A DNA stretch of 64,000 nucleotides, taken from NCBI GenBank assembly GCA_030686995.1, contig JARVZY010002412.1, positions 62,001 through 126,000 on the forward strand, given 5' to 3'. Positions 9,791-20,067 of this stretch are shown here, piece after piece. Each line of letters opens with the position of its first letter. Within the stretch, counting starts at the first letter, position 1. The position numbers were made by a program, and so were the translations under genes. This DNA is from Artemisia argyi. Taxonomy: Eukaryota; Streptophyta; Magnoliopsida; Asterales; Asteraceae. A model generated the notes under the pieces. The model saw only the letters and a list, made by a program, of their open reading frames with translations. It was not told the origin of the DNA and ran no database searches.

Positions 9791-12312
9791 CTACGTGATA
9801 CGGGTGAGTTCCTCGTTGAGGACATCTTTGGGATCAAACTTAGGTTTCAACTTCCTATCGGTTTCCTTAGTATGGTATGACCTTTCAAACTTCTCTCCAT
9901 CCGGATCATACAAAGTCATTCTAATATGCCATGACCCGTCACCTTCTTTAGGTGGCTTGTCCCACCTCCATTTACACTTGTCTCCCTCTCTTTTCCATTT
10001 ATTCCTTTCTATGTTGATGGGCATTATGCTTAGTAACTCAATCATCTTCCTAAAGACTAAGGGGTCCTCAAAGGGGTCTAGCTCTTCATCTCTAGCTATG
10101 AGTTGTTCTACCGAATGTGTCTTTTCAACAAAATCTTTTTCTAGATAGAATGGGCATTGAGGTCCTATAAAGTTCCTTTCTATCCAAGGTCCATATCTAG
10201 ACGGTCTCCTATTCATCTCTACCCAATGCGGTGTTGGTTCATCATCACAATCATAACTATGCTTCTTTACATCATACACCGACCAAGCATCGCCTTCACC
10301 TACCGCTATCTTAGACTCCTTACAATCTATCATGGCACTAGCGGTTGCTAAAAATCCTCTTCCTACCAATAATGGGCATGTAGTGTCACTAACCATGTCT
10401 AGGACGTGAAAATCTGCTAATATAGTTAACTTTCCTACGTGAACAACTACATCCTTAATCATTCCAACCGGGTGGGCAATACTCCCATCCGCTAGCCCTA
10501 TCAATACCTCCGTTTCCTCTAACTTTCCTAGCTTAAGAGCGGTGAATAAGGATAAGGGAATCAAGTTGAGGCTTGACCCTAAATCGGCTAGTGTGTCGAA
10601 AGCTTTGGATCTTCCTATCTTGCAAGGCAAAACAAATATACCCGGATCATCAAGCTTTTTAGGCAACTTGTTTTGAACGAAGGCGGTCCCATTTTTACCT
10701 AGCTTACACTTCTCATATTTTTCTAGGAGGGCACTATAGTAAGGAGCACGCGCTAAGACATCAATGACGGGGCGTTCAAGGTGAAGTTCTTTGAATTCAT
10801 CGTCAAGGTCTTGCGTAAGAGGTGTTTCAACTATGCTTTTGACCGGCTCTATAGTGGGTGTTTTATTTGATTGGTCCTTTTGGAAAACTTGGTTTTGTTT
10901 GAAACACGTGCTTGTTGATTTAATCGAGTAGTATTGTGGACACGAAGTGGGTGACGAAACTGAGGATATGGAATTAACGGTTAGTTTCGGATTCTTGACC
11001 GTGTCGCTTGGGAGTGCTCCCATTTCTCGGTCATTGAGAACTTTCAACAATGCATCAATTCTAGTGGTCATCTCGCTTTGCTTTTGTTTGAAATCGGCTT
11101 CAAACTTAGATATGCGAGCTTCTTGAGATGGCATGAACTTTGACATCAATCCTTCAAGATTGTTGGTACTACCATGGTTGTTAGAAGGATTGTTGTTGAA
11201 AGTACGGTTGGATGGTGGACCGTTTGGTTGGTAACGATTAGGCGGATTGGAAGAATTGGGTTGATTTTGTTTCCACCTAAGGTTTGGGTGATTTTTCCAA
11301 GAGGGGTTGTATGAATCACCGTAAGTGTTTGGCTCAGGCTTGAAAGTGTACCACTTATCTCCCGCTTCGTCGGTACGCGTGGATGCGTAGTCCGCAAAAG
11401 CTGTTCCGGGGAGTTCCACACAATCACGAGTGTCATGGGGACCACTACATAATTCGCATGAAGAAGTGATTTTGTTCACTTGGCTTGAAGGCTTCGGAGC
11501 TTCGTAAGATTTCATGAGAAACTTGACTTGGTCCTCAAGTTCCATGATCCTACGGTCGGGAGTGCTAGAATTGTTTGAAGGCAAAGATATTGCCTTGACC
11601 GTTTTGTTCAAATCACGGGGATCATTCCAACATAGAGAGCAAGATCTTCTATGAGTTCCCATGATTGTTCCGCACTAAGATCACGTAGCTTACCACCGGC
11701 CGATTAGTCAATGGCTTGCCTCGTGGAGATGTCGATATGGTCATAAAAAATTTGGACTTAGAGCCAAAGATCTATGCCATGATGAGGGACTTTTTGGAGT
11801 AAGTCCTTGAAACGAGTCCATGCTTCATAAAGAGATTCATTTTGCCGTTGTTGGAACATCAAGATGTCATTTCGAAGCATAGTAGTTCTCCCCGGTGGGA
11901 AAAATTGAGCAAGGAAACGAGTGATGAGATCATCCCATGTGGTGATGGATCCCGCAGGTAAACACTCAAGCCATTGACTAGCTTGATCCCGTAGAGAGAA
12001 TTGGAATAGGCGTAAACGGGTGGTCTCTCTAGTTTCAACACCTAGGTCTATGGAATCTACGATTTTGAGAAAGTCCTTAAGATGTTGGTTTGGATCTTCG
12101 GAACGAAGTCCATGGAATGCACATCCGCTTTGCACCAACCGGATGGTGTCGGATCGCAAGGGGGTCACATTGGCTCCGGTGAGCTCAATGGTGTTTCAGT
12201 AGCCTTGGTGGCTAGGTCGGGAATACTCTCCTAAGGTTCGGGGCCTAAGGGGTTCTAGTGGTGGGTTTTGTTGTGGTGGGATGACGGGTTCAAAGATGTT
12301 ACCACCTTCCAT
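9791..12312 (-). pseudogene. Athila-type gag-protease, broken by stops and a frameshift
   Basis: The frame starts at the minus-strand ATG at 12310-12312 and ends with TAG at 9791-9793. The first part has a Retrotrans_gag domain (for example GCAFHGLRSEDPNQHLKDF and AWTRFKDLLQKVPHHG, about 11760-12150). A CX2CX3HX4C knuckle (CELCSGPHDTRDC) follows at about 11420-11460, then an aspartic protease with LADLGSSLNLIP at about 10567-10600. The last 150 codons are Trp/Lys-rich, unlike pol, and of unknown function. Breaks are TGA at 12196-12198, TAA at 11758-11760, TAA at 11704-11706, and a frame change between about 11700 and 11625. The 3' part (11662 to 9791) is otherwise open for 623 codons. Gag coats the RNA and the protease matures it; neither would be made in full from this copy. 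Confidence 0.88.
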
Positions 12313-12460
12313 GATGTCGGATGGTAAAGAGTTACGAACAAAAGCACAAAGAAATGAGATAGACTAAAGAAGACCTACAAATAATAATAAAATCTTACTA
12401 GAAAGGAATCTAGCAAGTAGACCTAATAAAAAGAAATTTTAACCTAGACAATAACTATTC

Positions 12461-12478
12461 CTCGGGCTGCGGCGCCAA
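12461..12478 (-). other. Primer binding site (tRNA-Asp type) of the Athila-like element
   Basis: The minus strand reads TTGGCGCCGCAGCCCGAG, a few bases inside the 5' LTR end at 12484. It resembles the tRNA-Asp PBS and matches the type used by the 31-kb element. Confidence 0.8.
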
Positions 12479-12483
12479 AAACT

Positions 12484-13890
12484 TGATGCGTGGGAATCGC
12501 AACAGGCTTTACCTCTCGAGGGATCTCGAGAAGCTTACAACCCCCACCAGGCAGTGTACCTGATCGTTGTAGTATAGTATAGTGACAAGTACCGGGGGAT
12601 TGATCGTTCAGCTTAGGAATAGTGTCGCTAGGATTAGAAAGCCTAAATACTAGTTCTAAAGGTGAGGGATGATTATTTTTGTGTTTTTATATTTTATGGA
12701 AAAACAAATTAAAATCTCGGGTTTGAAAGATTTGGGCGGAATTAGTTGCTAATCAACTAACCCAATACTAAGATGCAATCAAAATAAAATACTAAAAATG
12801 AAAATAAACTAATTTATACTAAGGTTGTGAGCAGTAATTGGAGAAAATGTGTTTACTTAGATTTCACTACTCCCTAGATATCTTTTACACGTTAATTACT
12901 TGTTATAATTGCATGGATGACGGATCGTATTCCTTAATACCATTCATGGGGTGGCACACATAACTCCCCAATTCTATGAGCTCTTATCTCCTCCTACACC
13001 ATGCCCAGCACAACTATAGGGATTGTAAACAGTGGCTCATGCATTAAATACAACCAATAAAGACCTAGTGCGTGTTGGTTCATGTTTCTTAAGACGTTCA
13101 AGCATGTTACCAATTGGAGATCTGCCAGTTTTCTTAAGCCTAACATATAAATCATTCATCCAAGACAAGAATAAACAAGTAATCAACACATAATTAATAT
13201 CTAGGTTTCATTAGATCTAAGCAAACACAAGATAGATCTAGCCTAGCATGATGGAATTAAGACAAGAACATGATATAGACAACCAATACTTAGACATATT
13301 GATTGAATTAGAAGAACACTTATCTTGATTAATCATGCAAGGTATCAAGGGGTTGGAACCCTTGAGAAACCTATAAAGTTACACCAAAATCGTACTTAGG
13401 GTTTCTCCCAAAACTTCTCTCTTTTAATGTGAAAAATTAGAAAACTATATATAGAAAAAGGGGTCTGACGGCGTCAAGACCAAATAGGTGACGCCGTCAC
13501 CTCGCCGCCAAAACAATCCTCGGACTGCCTAGATCTACATTTGACGCCGTCAAGAACAATTCATTTCCAGGCCGTCATGACTTTTACTCTTGACGCCCTA
13601 CCTTCATGACGCCGTCAAAACTCTTCTGGGTCGTCATGGAATTTTACTCTTGACGCCGTCAGGGAACTACTCTTGACGCCGTCATGCACTGTTCCCAGCA
13701 TGGAAAATTAAGACTTTGGCGTTTTCTTCACTTTTATGCTCCAAAAACGTCCGAATTGCTTCCTTTTCCAGATTTCACTCCCAAAGTACCTAAAATCACA
13801 AAAGGAACGATTTAGGGCAATATTTGATCAAATAAATTCGGATTCAGGCTTAAATGACCCCCTAAAAATGGATCATTTTTCGCCTCATCA
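12484..13890 (-). repeat. 5' LTR (right copy) of the Athila-like element
   Basis: The copy is 1,407 bp, identical in length to the left LTR and nearly identical in sequence. Transcription would run leftward from the TATA at about 13445-13454. Confidence 0.95.
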
Positions 13891-13895
13891 GTTGT
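13891..13895. repeat. Target site duplication GTTGT, right copy
   Basis: Matches 5883-5887 exactly. Confidence 0.93.
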
Positions 13896-14342
13896 GGTGA
13901 GCCACTTTTTGGTTTGCCATGTCGTTGGTGTACATGTGTACAATGTGGTAATGATATCCAAAACGGGAGTTGTTTGTTTTGTGGGTCGAGTAATTCATTT
14001 GCTTATGATCCTAATCAAAACTCATTCAACGACTCTTTAAATTTTTCCAATTACCCAACACATTCATACGAGCAAGGATCATATTATCCAAACTTCAATG
14101 ATGCTTCGTATCAAGATACACCAAGCCAGACTCAACAGTTTTACTGTTGTGAGTACTGTGGTGGTCCACACTACAGTTCTGATTGTCAATCAGGAAACAC
14201 GCTTGTCTATGAGCAGTTTCCTGATAACAATTATGACTCAAGCATATATGACTCACAGCCACATCAGTTTTACTGTTGTGAGTATTGTGGAGGTCCACAC
14301 ACTAGCTCTGATTGTCAAACAGGGAATCCATTTCCTTGTAAC
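13896..14342 (+). CDS. Novel ORF of the 31-kb element, part 2 (Cys cluster and two zinc knuckles)
   Basis: This piece continues the frame of 5438-5887 with no shift and stays open for exactly 149 codons until the copia insertion. It begins with a cysteine cluster of three CX2C pairs (CRWCTCVQC ... CLFC). An Asn/Tyr/Ser-rich stretch follows, then two almost identical units, CEYCGGPHYSSDC and CEYCGGPHTSSDC, about 43 codons apart. The spacing CX2CX3HX4C is one residue shorter than the usual retroviral knuckle (CX2CX4HX4C) but identical to the knuckle of the Athila-like gag (CELCSGPHDTRDC). This supports a nucleic-acid-binding role and a possible common origin with Athila-type gag. The knuckle is duplicated here but single in the Athila-like gag. 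Confidence 0.75.
14338..14342. repeat. Target site duplication GTAAC, left copy
   Basis: GTAAC is repeated at 26909-26913, directly flanking the copia element. Confidence 0.93.
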
Positions 14343-14686
14343 TGTTGGAACCATACTTTTGTATTTAGTCAAGTCTCGGTCATTACATTTTGTAATAGGT
14401 TGCTTTAGTATTTATTTCATTAAGTTTTATGTTACAAGGCTTATGTGTAAAAGCCCTATGGGCTTAAAGCCCACGAAATGAAAGGATAAGGGAGGAAGGG
14501 AGTGTTGCCCTAACTCCTCCCTTATAAATAGTAAGCTCATGTAAACATTTAACTTGTTGGTTATTTGATTATCTTAAGGAAACTCTTGCACTCTCACCTT
14601 TCATATTGTCTCATAATCAACCAATCTCATTTCTCATCTTATTTCTTTCTTAATCATACTTGTGTTTACAAAATGGTGACCTAACA
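14343..14686 (+). repeat. 5' LTR of the copia element
   Basis: The 344-bp LTR ends TG...CA and contains a TTATAAATAG promoter box near 14522. Read against 26565-26908 I find no difference. Confidence 0.96.
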
Positions 14687-14688
14687 AG

Positions 14689-14700
14689 TGGTATCATTCG
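14689..14700 (+). other. Primer binding site of the copia element
   Basis: TGGTATCATTCG begins two bases after the LTR. The first eight bases match the initiator-Met PBS; the rest diverges, which may mean a shorter primer contact or decay. Confidence 0.7.
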
Positions 14701-14930
14701 CCTAATAGAGATTGAAGTGTTGTTCTTATTCTTAACGTGGGGTTTTTCATCATATTTCTTCATCTTTTTTGCCTTTTTCTTGGTTTCTTACACTCAAATC
14801 TTAAAGCTTGGATAAGTTTTAAGGTTAATATAGTGTTTAGAAGCTTAGATATTGCATAAAGTATTGATCTTTGATAGGTTTTTAGGCTATTTTTTCATCA
14901 AAAAGTTGTTTTTTGCATGAACAGTATGTT

Positions 14931-15486
14931 TTACGCGTAAGTTGGTCGATAAAAGTACTAATTCCAGCTATCTACAGTGTTTTTTGGTCGGTTTACGCTT
15001 AAGTTTTGGTCTAAACCCTTTTCTTACGCGTAAAATAGGTCTAAACCCTTTTCTTACGCGTAAAATAGGTCTAAACCCTTTTCCTACGCGTAACTGTGGT
15101 TAAAACCCTGATCCTACGCGTAACTTGCTCATCTACGCCTTAAACCTACGCTTAAGTTAGATCCTACGCGTAAGTTTGATTTACGCGTAATTTTTCTGAG
15201 TCTACGCATAAGCTTCATCAACGGTCTGCTCTTTATGCTACGGTGACTCAGTACTTCCCTAGCTTGGATAAGTTAGTGGAATACTTCGACTACGGATATC
15301 TTTCAAGCTTGGATAAGTTTGAAAGATTTGTTTGGTTGTTTAAACCTTACGCATAAGTCTAAACTTACGCATAAGCCAAAGCTTACGCGTAAAGAGAAAA
15401 CTTACGCATAAACTATTAGTTTACGCATAACCTACTCTTTAAGCATAACCTAAAGTTTACGCGTAAGATTAAGTTACGCGTAAGAA
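14931..15486 (+). repeat. Array of about 19 TTACGCGTAA-type palindromes in the copia leader
   Basis: TTACGCGTAA, a perfect 10-base palindrome, and close variants (TACGCATAA, TACGCTTAA) occur about 19 times before the gag start, for example near 14932, 15024, 15054, 15084, 15113, 15347 and 15463. Two copies sit in an exact 30-bp tandem repeat (about 15012-15071); the others lie in unrelated sequence. Most other parts of the element lack the motif. It would be part of the genomic RNA leader. Confidence 0.8.
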
Positions 15487-15576
15487 TTGAACTTACCCCA
15501 AGGATTTTGGAACTTACTCAAAGGAACGTGCATTTCAATCTTCTACAAAGATCCATTTCTACACAAGTGTTCAAAG

Positions 15577-18500
15577 ATGTCTCAACCACCTAATCATTAC
15601 TTCCCTCATACTCAGCTACCTCAACATCAGCAGTATCAGCAACCTCAACATCAGCAGTATCAGCAACAACAATACCTTCCGCACCAAATGAATCAACAAC
15701 CTTCTCAAAAACAAACATACAATCCACTACATCATTACCTAATGATGCAACAACATCAGATCATTCCTCAACAACAACCATATCAAGTGCCGCAACAAAA
15801 CACTCAGTTTTCCTCCAAACAACCTCACTGGTTTGACAGAATGTGTGAAGTTATTACAACTCAACAATCCCGACATGAGGCAGGATCACTTGAAACACCT
15901 CCAATGCTTACACCTGGAAACTATGTTCAATGGTCAAGTCGATTCTTAAGATTTCTTGAACTTAAGCAACCTCATTGGAAATTCTTGAAACAAGTGATAC
16001 TTGAAGGACCATTTGAGTGGCCAACACGATTTGAAGCTGGTGATCCAACTGCTGATCCTCCACGTCCTCCTGGTGATAGACCTCTTCCAGAAACTTCACT
16101 CACTGAAGAACAGAAACTACATCGTGATGCTGATCAATATGCAATGGCTTATATACTTCAAGGTATACCAAATCCAATCTATCGAAGTGTCGATGCTCAG
16201 AAAACAGCCAAAGCTATGTGGGAACACGTTCATCTCCTTATGGAAGGCACTCAATTGAACAAAGATGATATGGAATCCAAACTCTACATGGAATACACTG
16301 ACATCACAATTGAACCAGGAGAGACACTTGAATCCTACTATCATCGCTTCACAAATGTAGTCAATGATCTGGAACGTCATAAAATCACAGTACCAAGGAT
16401 CGCTGTGAACTCCAAATTTGTTGGCAGTCTTGGCCCTGATTGGCATAAATATGTGACATTTGTTCGTCAAACGAAGAATCTTCATGATGCTCCATATGGC
16501 TTGTTGTATGATTTTCTGAAACACCATGAACCTGAAGTGGAAAAAGATAGAGCTCTACGAGGAGGATACACACCAACACCAACACCAAATTCTTTGGCTC
16601 TCGTAGCTCAATCTCCCTATGCTCCACCACCAATGTCAAATCATGCATATGTTCAAGAGCAGAACTACTTCAGTTATCCACAATCTTCCACCTCGAACCA
16701 AATGGTCCCTTATGATTCATCACTACAAGATTCTTCTACTCAACTTGTTCCGTCAAACAACAATGATGCTGTGTACTACTCCAACTCCAATGATGATGAC
16801 GATGATGACTTTAATACGTTGAATCAGGGACTTGCTCTTATTGCTCGTGCTTTCAGCAAATTCTCCAACAAAACAAACAACCGTCAACGTTCATCTTCTA
16901 ACACAAGGAATCAAGCTGTTGTTAATGATGGAAGAGTGGAAATTCATAATCGTAGTTATGGTCGATCTGGTTCAGGAAGCTCTTCTGGAAATTATGGGAA
17001 TGGTCAGAGGTTTAGTAACAATGCAGGGTTCAGGAACAACTCAGGATCTTCTCAGCAAAGGTCTGAACCAGTTGCAACTAGAAACTCCAACTCAGGGAAT
17101 GCAGTATGGTGCTATAACTGCAATGAACAAGGTCATATTGCTACAGCATGTCCCAAACCGAGAACTCGGGGTAGTAAGTTTCACAAGCAGGCATTACTCA
17201 TGGCTCTTCAAGATGAAAAAGATGGACATTTCCCTGAACAGGACAACAACTTCATGGCAAATGTGAACAATGATGATGACATGGAAGATCTGGAAGCCAA
17301 TGCTGCTATGATGCTTATGGCCAACATGCAGGAACTTAAGCTCAATGATTCAGGTCCAGTGTATGACACTGACGGCTTGTCTCAGGTACATGACCTCAAT
17401 GCATGCTTTATTAATGAAATAATCTCACCTTCTGCTCATGAATCAGATATGGCGCAAGTTGTTCCATGTAAATCATCTTCATCGTCTCAAACAGATGAAC
17501 AAATAAGCACAGTTGTCATATTCGATGATGACACAGTTGTTTCATTTGATGATCCTATTAAGAATGATAAACATGATCATGTAGAACAACATGAACCATC
17601 ATTTGATCCAGACCCTGACCTCATATTGTTATCTAAACAACTGGATGCTCAACAATTGCAAATCATTAAATGCAACGAGACAAATAAAGTTTTGAAAGAA
17701 AAAAATGCGTCACTTTCAAGAGATATTGAGTGTTATAAAATTCAGCTTTCAAATCAGGAAGACAAAATTAAACATGCAAAAAGTTTTGAAAAAGCTTTTC
17801 AAGATTCTTACAACAAAGAACAAGATCTTCAACGTAAAATGCAAGATTTAATTGAGTCAAACGGAAAGTTGATTTCGAAACTTGAAAGTGAGAAGTGTGA
17901 ATTGAAAATGCAAGTTGAACGTCTTCAAAGAGACCTTTCAAAAACTGAAACAGAATTGTCAAATTGCAAAAAGGAGTTTTGTGAACATAAAACACGAAAA
18001 AGGAAGTATATAGATGACTTACTTGGTGATATTGTTGATCTTGAAAAACAACTCAAAGAATTTCGTCACATTGTTTACAAACACGGGAACTCTGTCACAA
18101 CAATTCAAAAGTTTGCTTTAAAACCGAGACCCGATAAAGGATTTGCACTTTGCGATTTTAAATCAATGTTTCTTCACAAAGCTTTCAAAGAAAATCCTAA
18201 GGTTTACAGTATTGATCACATGTTTGATAATACAATTGTGCGTGCTGTTGTTTTTGATACTGAGGAAGAAGAAGAACTTGAAGACGAGAGTCGATCAAAA
18301 ATGAGTTATGTTCAACACTGGACACCATATGACTATTCAAAAGCTCCACCTCTTTCTAAATCTTTTGTTACTCAAAAGGATTTACCTGAGAAATCATGGT
18401 TTATCGAAGAGTCATATGTTTCATCTCATAATGAGGCCCCTGTCCAAACTGTAGCACAAATAAATGGTCCTTTACCATCATCCGGTGAACTTACACCTTT

Positions 18501-20067
18501 ACCGAAAACATGTCGTGTATTAAATTATTTCAAAACATTTATGGAAGACATCGAAATTTTGGAGGAAACAATTGAACGTAATTCTGAAATAAAAATTGAA
18601 ACTTTTCAATCCGCTTACGAGCGAGAAAAGAGAGATATTTTTCAAAAACAAATGAAGCCAATTGTTCAACACCTCCGTCTATGTGCTACATGTTGGGATC
18701 AGGAACTTCAAAAGGAGGTCAAAAATATGATAAACGTTTTCAATGCAACTGAAAATGACATTTTGGTTCAAAAGCAAAGAAATAGAGTTTTAAAAAATGA
18801 TGCTGATCGACTCTTAGAACAAGTTCTCAATGCTGATATTTTGTCTGTTATCATGAATGATCTTTATAATTCTGGTACTTCTATGCTTAAGCATGATCAT
18901 TGTGTTGATAATAATTTGTTGAATGAGGAAATTGAGACACTTAAACAGGAAAATGATAAGTTGAGAATTAAAAATGATGATGTGACAAAACAATTTTCAA
19001 AAGAAATTTGTCAACTCAATCAAAGGCTTGAATGGTGTCAAGCTAAAAGTCTTGAAAGGGAATTGAAGTTTCAAAGTCAAAATGTTTCAAACTCTTGTCA
19101 GATTTGCAAAAACAACGAGTCTTTAAAAGGTCGGTGTCTCCGATACGAGAAAGAAATTGCGGATTTAAAAATTGAAAACGCCGAATGGCAACAAAACCGC
19201 GATGACATCAAATATTGCAATGGTTTACTTGAGTCTGAAATACAGGACAAAAATCACATCATCATTGATTTGAAAGAGAAAGTTAAGCTACTTCAAAAAG
19301 GGAAAATGGTTGACACCACGGTGATAGCACCAGGAATGTATCAATTAAACAAAACTGATAAAGGAAAGGTTGTTCAAAACACTAATGTTGATAACTCCAC
19401 TTCTACAGGACTAGTCTCCACTTCTAGCGTTAGCAGACCCAAGCGAAAAAGTAAAAAGAAGAATAGGATCTTGCAACGTAAGAGAGGACACCTAGAAGCT
19501 CAAGAAGTAGAAGACCAACTTAGGAATTTGAATAAAACTCATGTTGCATCAGATTTAGATTCTAATCTGGCAAATTGTAATCAAAATCTAAATGTAACGA
19601 ATGATGAACCTTTGAATGTTTTGAATATTAATGCATCTTGTGTGTTTTGTCGTAAAAGCGTATCATCTGGTGATCATACAAAATGTTTAGCTAATTCTCT
19701 TCTCAATCGTCATAAGAAACGTAGGACACGCATTCCTTTTAGGCCCACTACTGCCTCTAAGTCTAACTTAGGAAAGCCGTCTTCTACGGTTTCTCATGAT
19801 ATCACAGTTACCCCCATAGGTGCCGAGAACAAATCTAGGAATGAGCCAACTACTAGTGCATTTAACATTAAGAAAGCAAAAACTAGTTGGAACTGGCAAC
19901 GTTGGTTACAATACAAACCAGACTTTAAATGGATTCCTAAATTGTTGAATACATGTGTTACTAACCAACAGGAACCCGCATTGTCTTTGGGTTCCACCCT
20001 TACTTCTGTTCCATCCGTGTCTTCTTCTTGTGATACAGGTGGTACAGATCGTTCTCTGGATTGTTGA
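15577..20067 (+). CDS. copia gag with zinc knuckle and long coiled-coil extension
   Basis: The best start is ATG at 15577 (MSQPPNHY); the frame is open 30 codons further upstream but has no ATG there. Domains in order: a Gln/His/Pro-rich N-terminus; a UBN2-type gag domain with NYVQWSSRFLRF and MWEHVHLLMEGTQ (about 15920-16500); an Asn/Ser-rich linker with an Asp run (16790-16810); and a canonical CCHC knuckle CYNCNEQGHIATAC (17110-17151). About 950 further codons follow, largely heptad-like coiled coil (about 17620-18060 and 18540-19300), then a basic Ser/Lys-rich stretch. It ends at TGA 20065-20067 in a different frame from protease. Average copia gag is about 300-400 residues, so about two thirds of this protein is extra. 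It would form the particle and package RNA; the coiled coil may assemble particles or bind host factors (inference). Confidence 0.85.
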   Translation: MSQPPNHYFPHTQLPQHQQYQQPQHQQYQQQQYLPHQMNQQPSQKQTYNPLHHYLMMQQHQIIPQQQPYQVPQQNTQFSSKQPHWFDRMCEVITTQQSRHEAGSLETPPMLTPGNYVQWSSRFLRFLELKQPHWKFLKQVILEGPFEWPTRFEAGDPTADPPRPPGDRPLPETSLTEEQKLHRDADQYAMAYILQGIPNPIYRSVDAQKTAKAMWEHVHLLMEGTQLNKDDMESKLYMEYTDITIEPGETLESYYHRFTNVVNDLERHKITVPRIAVNSKFVGSLGPDWHKYVTFVRQTKNLHDAPYGLLYDFLKHHEPEVEKDRALRGGYTPTPTPNSLALVAQSPYAPPPMSNHAYVQEQNYFSYPQSSTSNQMVPYDSSLQDSSTQLVPSNNNDAVYYSNSNDDDDDDFNTLNQGLALIARAFSKFSNKTNNRQRSSSNTRNQAVVNDGRVEIHNRSYGRSGSGSSSGNYGNGQRFSNNAGFRNNSGSSQQRSEPVATRNSNSGNAVWCYNCNEQGHIATACPKPRTRGSKFHKQALLMALQDEKDGHFPEQDNNFMANVNNDDDMEDLEANAAMMLMANMQELKLNDSGPVYDTDGLSQVHDLNACFINEIISPSAHESDMAQVVPCKSSSSSQTDEQISTVVIFDDDTVVSFDDPIKNDKHDHVEQHEPSFDPDPDLILLSKQLDAQQLQIIKCNETNKVLKEKNASLSRDIECYKIQLSNQEDKIKHAKSFEKAFQDSYNKEQDLQRKMQDLIESNGKLISKLESEKCELKMQVERLQRDLSKTETELSNCKKEFCEHKTRKRKYIDDLLGDIVDLEKQLKEFRHIVYKHGNSVTTIQKFALKPRPDKGFALCDFKSMFLHKAFKENPKVYSIDHMFDNTIVRAVVFDTEEEEELEDESRSKMSYVQHWTPYDYSKAPPLSKSFVTQKDLPEKSWFIEESYVSSHNEAPVQTVAQINGPLPSSGELTPLPKTCRVLNYFKTFMEDIEILEETIERNSEIKIETFQSAYEREKRDIFQKQMKPIVQHLRLCATCWDQELQKEVKNMINVFNATENDILVQKQRNRVLKNDADRLLEQVLNADILSVIMNDLYNSGTSMLKHDHCVDNNLLNEEIETLKQENDKLRIKNDDVTKQFSKEICQLNQRLEWCQAKSLERELKFQSQNVSNSCQICKNNESLKGRCLRYEKEIADLKIENAEWQQNRDDIKYCNGLLESEIQDKNHIIIDLKEKVKLLQKGKMVDTTVIAPGMYQLNKTDKGKVVQNTNVDNSTSTGLVSTSSVSRPKRKSKKKNRILQRKRGHLEAQEVEDQLRNLNKTHVASDLDSNLANCNQNLNVTNDEPLNVLNINASCVFCRKSVSSGDHTKCLANSLLNRHKKRRTRIPFRPTTASKSNLGKPSSTVSHDITVTPIGAENKSRNEPTTSAFNIKKAKTSWNWQRWLQYKPDFKWIPKLLNTCVTNQQEPALSLGSTLTSVPSVSSSCDTGGTDRSLDC

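Larger units (their letters stand above)
5888..13890 (-). mobile_element. Athila-like Ty3 retrotransposon with gag-protease only, minus strand
   Basis: The 8,003-bp element is bounded by two 1,407-bp LTRs (TGATGCGTGG...CGCCTCATCA) and the TSD GTTGT. The minus-strand 5' LTR is the right one (12484-13890), followed by a tRNA-Asp-type PBS. A gag-protease reading frame occupies 12312 to 9791. The remaining 2.5 kb to the 3' LTR (7295-9790) has no reverse transcriptase, RNase H or integrase. The ORF ends in its own stop followed by a structured 3' region, so lack of pol looks like a property of the family and not a scar. This matches the idea of TR-GAG non-autonomous elements, here with protease. 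It interrupts the ORF of the 31-kb element. Confidence 0.93.

Noticed and set aside
14931..15486. CRISPR-like array
   Set aside because: The repeat unit is only about 10 bases, spacing is irregular, there are no cas genes and the context is a plant retrotransposon leader.
15487..15576. Upstream extension of copia gag starting at TTG
   Set aside because: No ATG precedes 15577 in this frame, and the sequence belongs to the motif-rich leader.
16117..16648. Minus-strand frames inside copia gag
   Set aside because: They are shadows of the plus-strand gag frame, which has clear domains and a knuckle.
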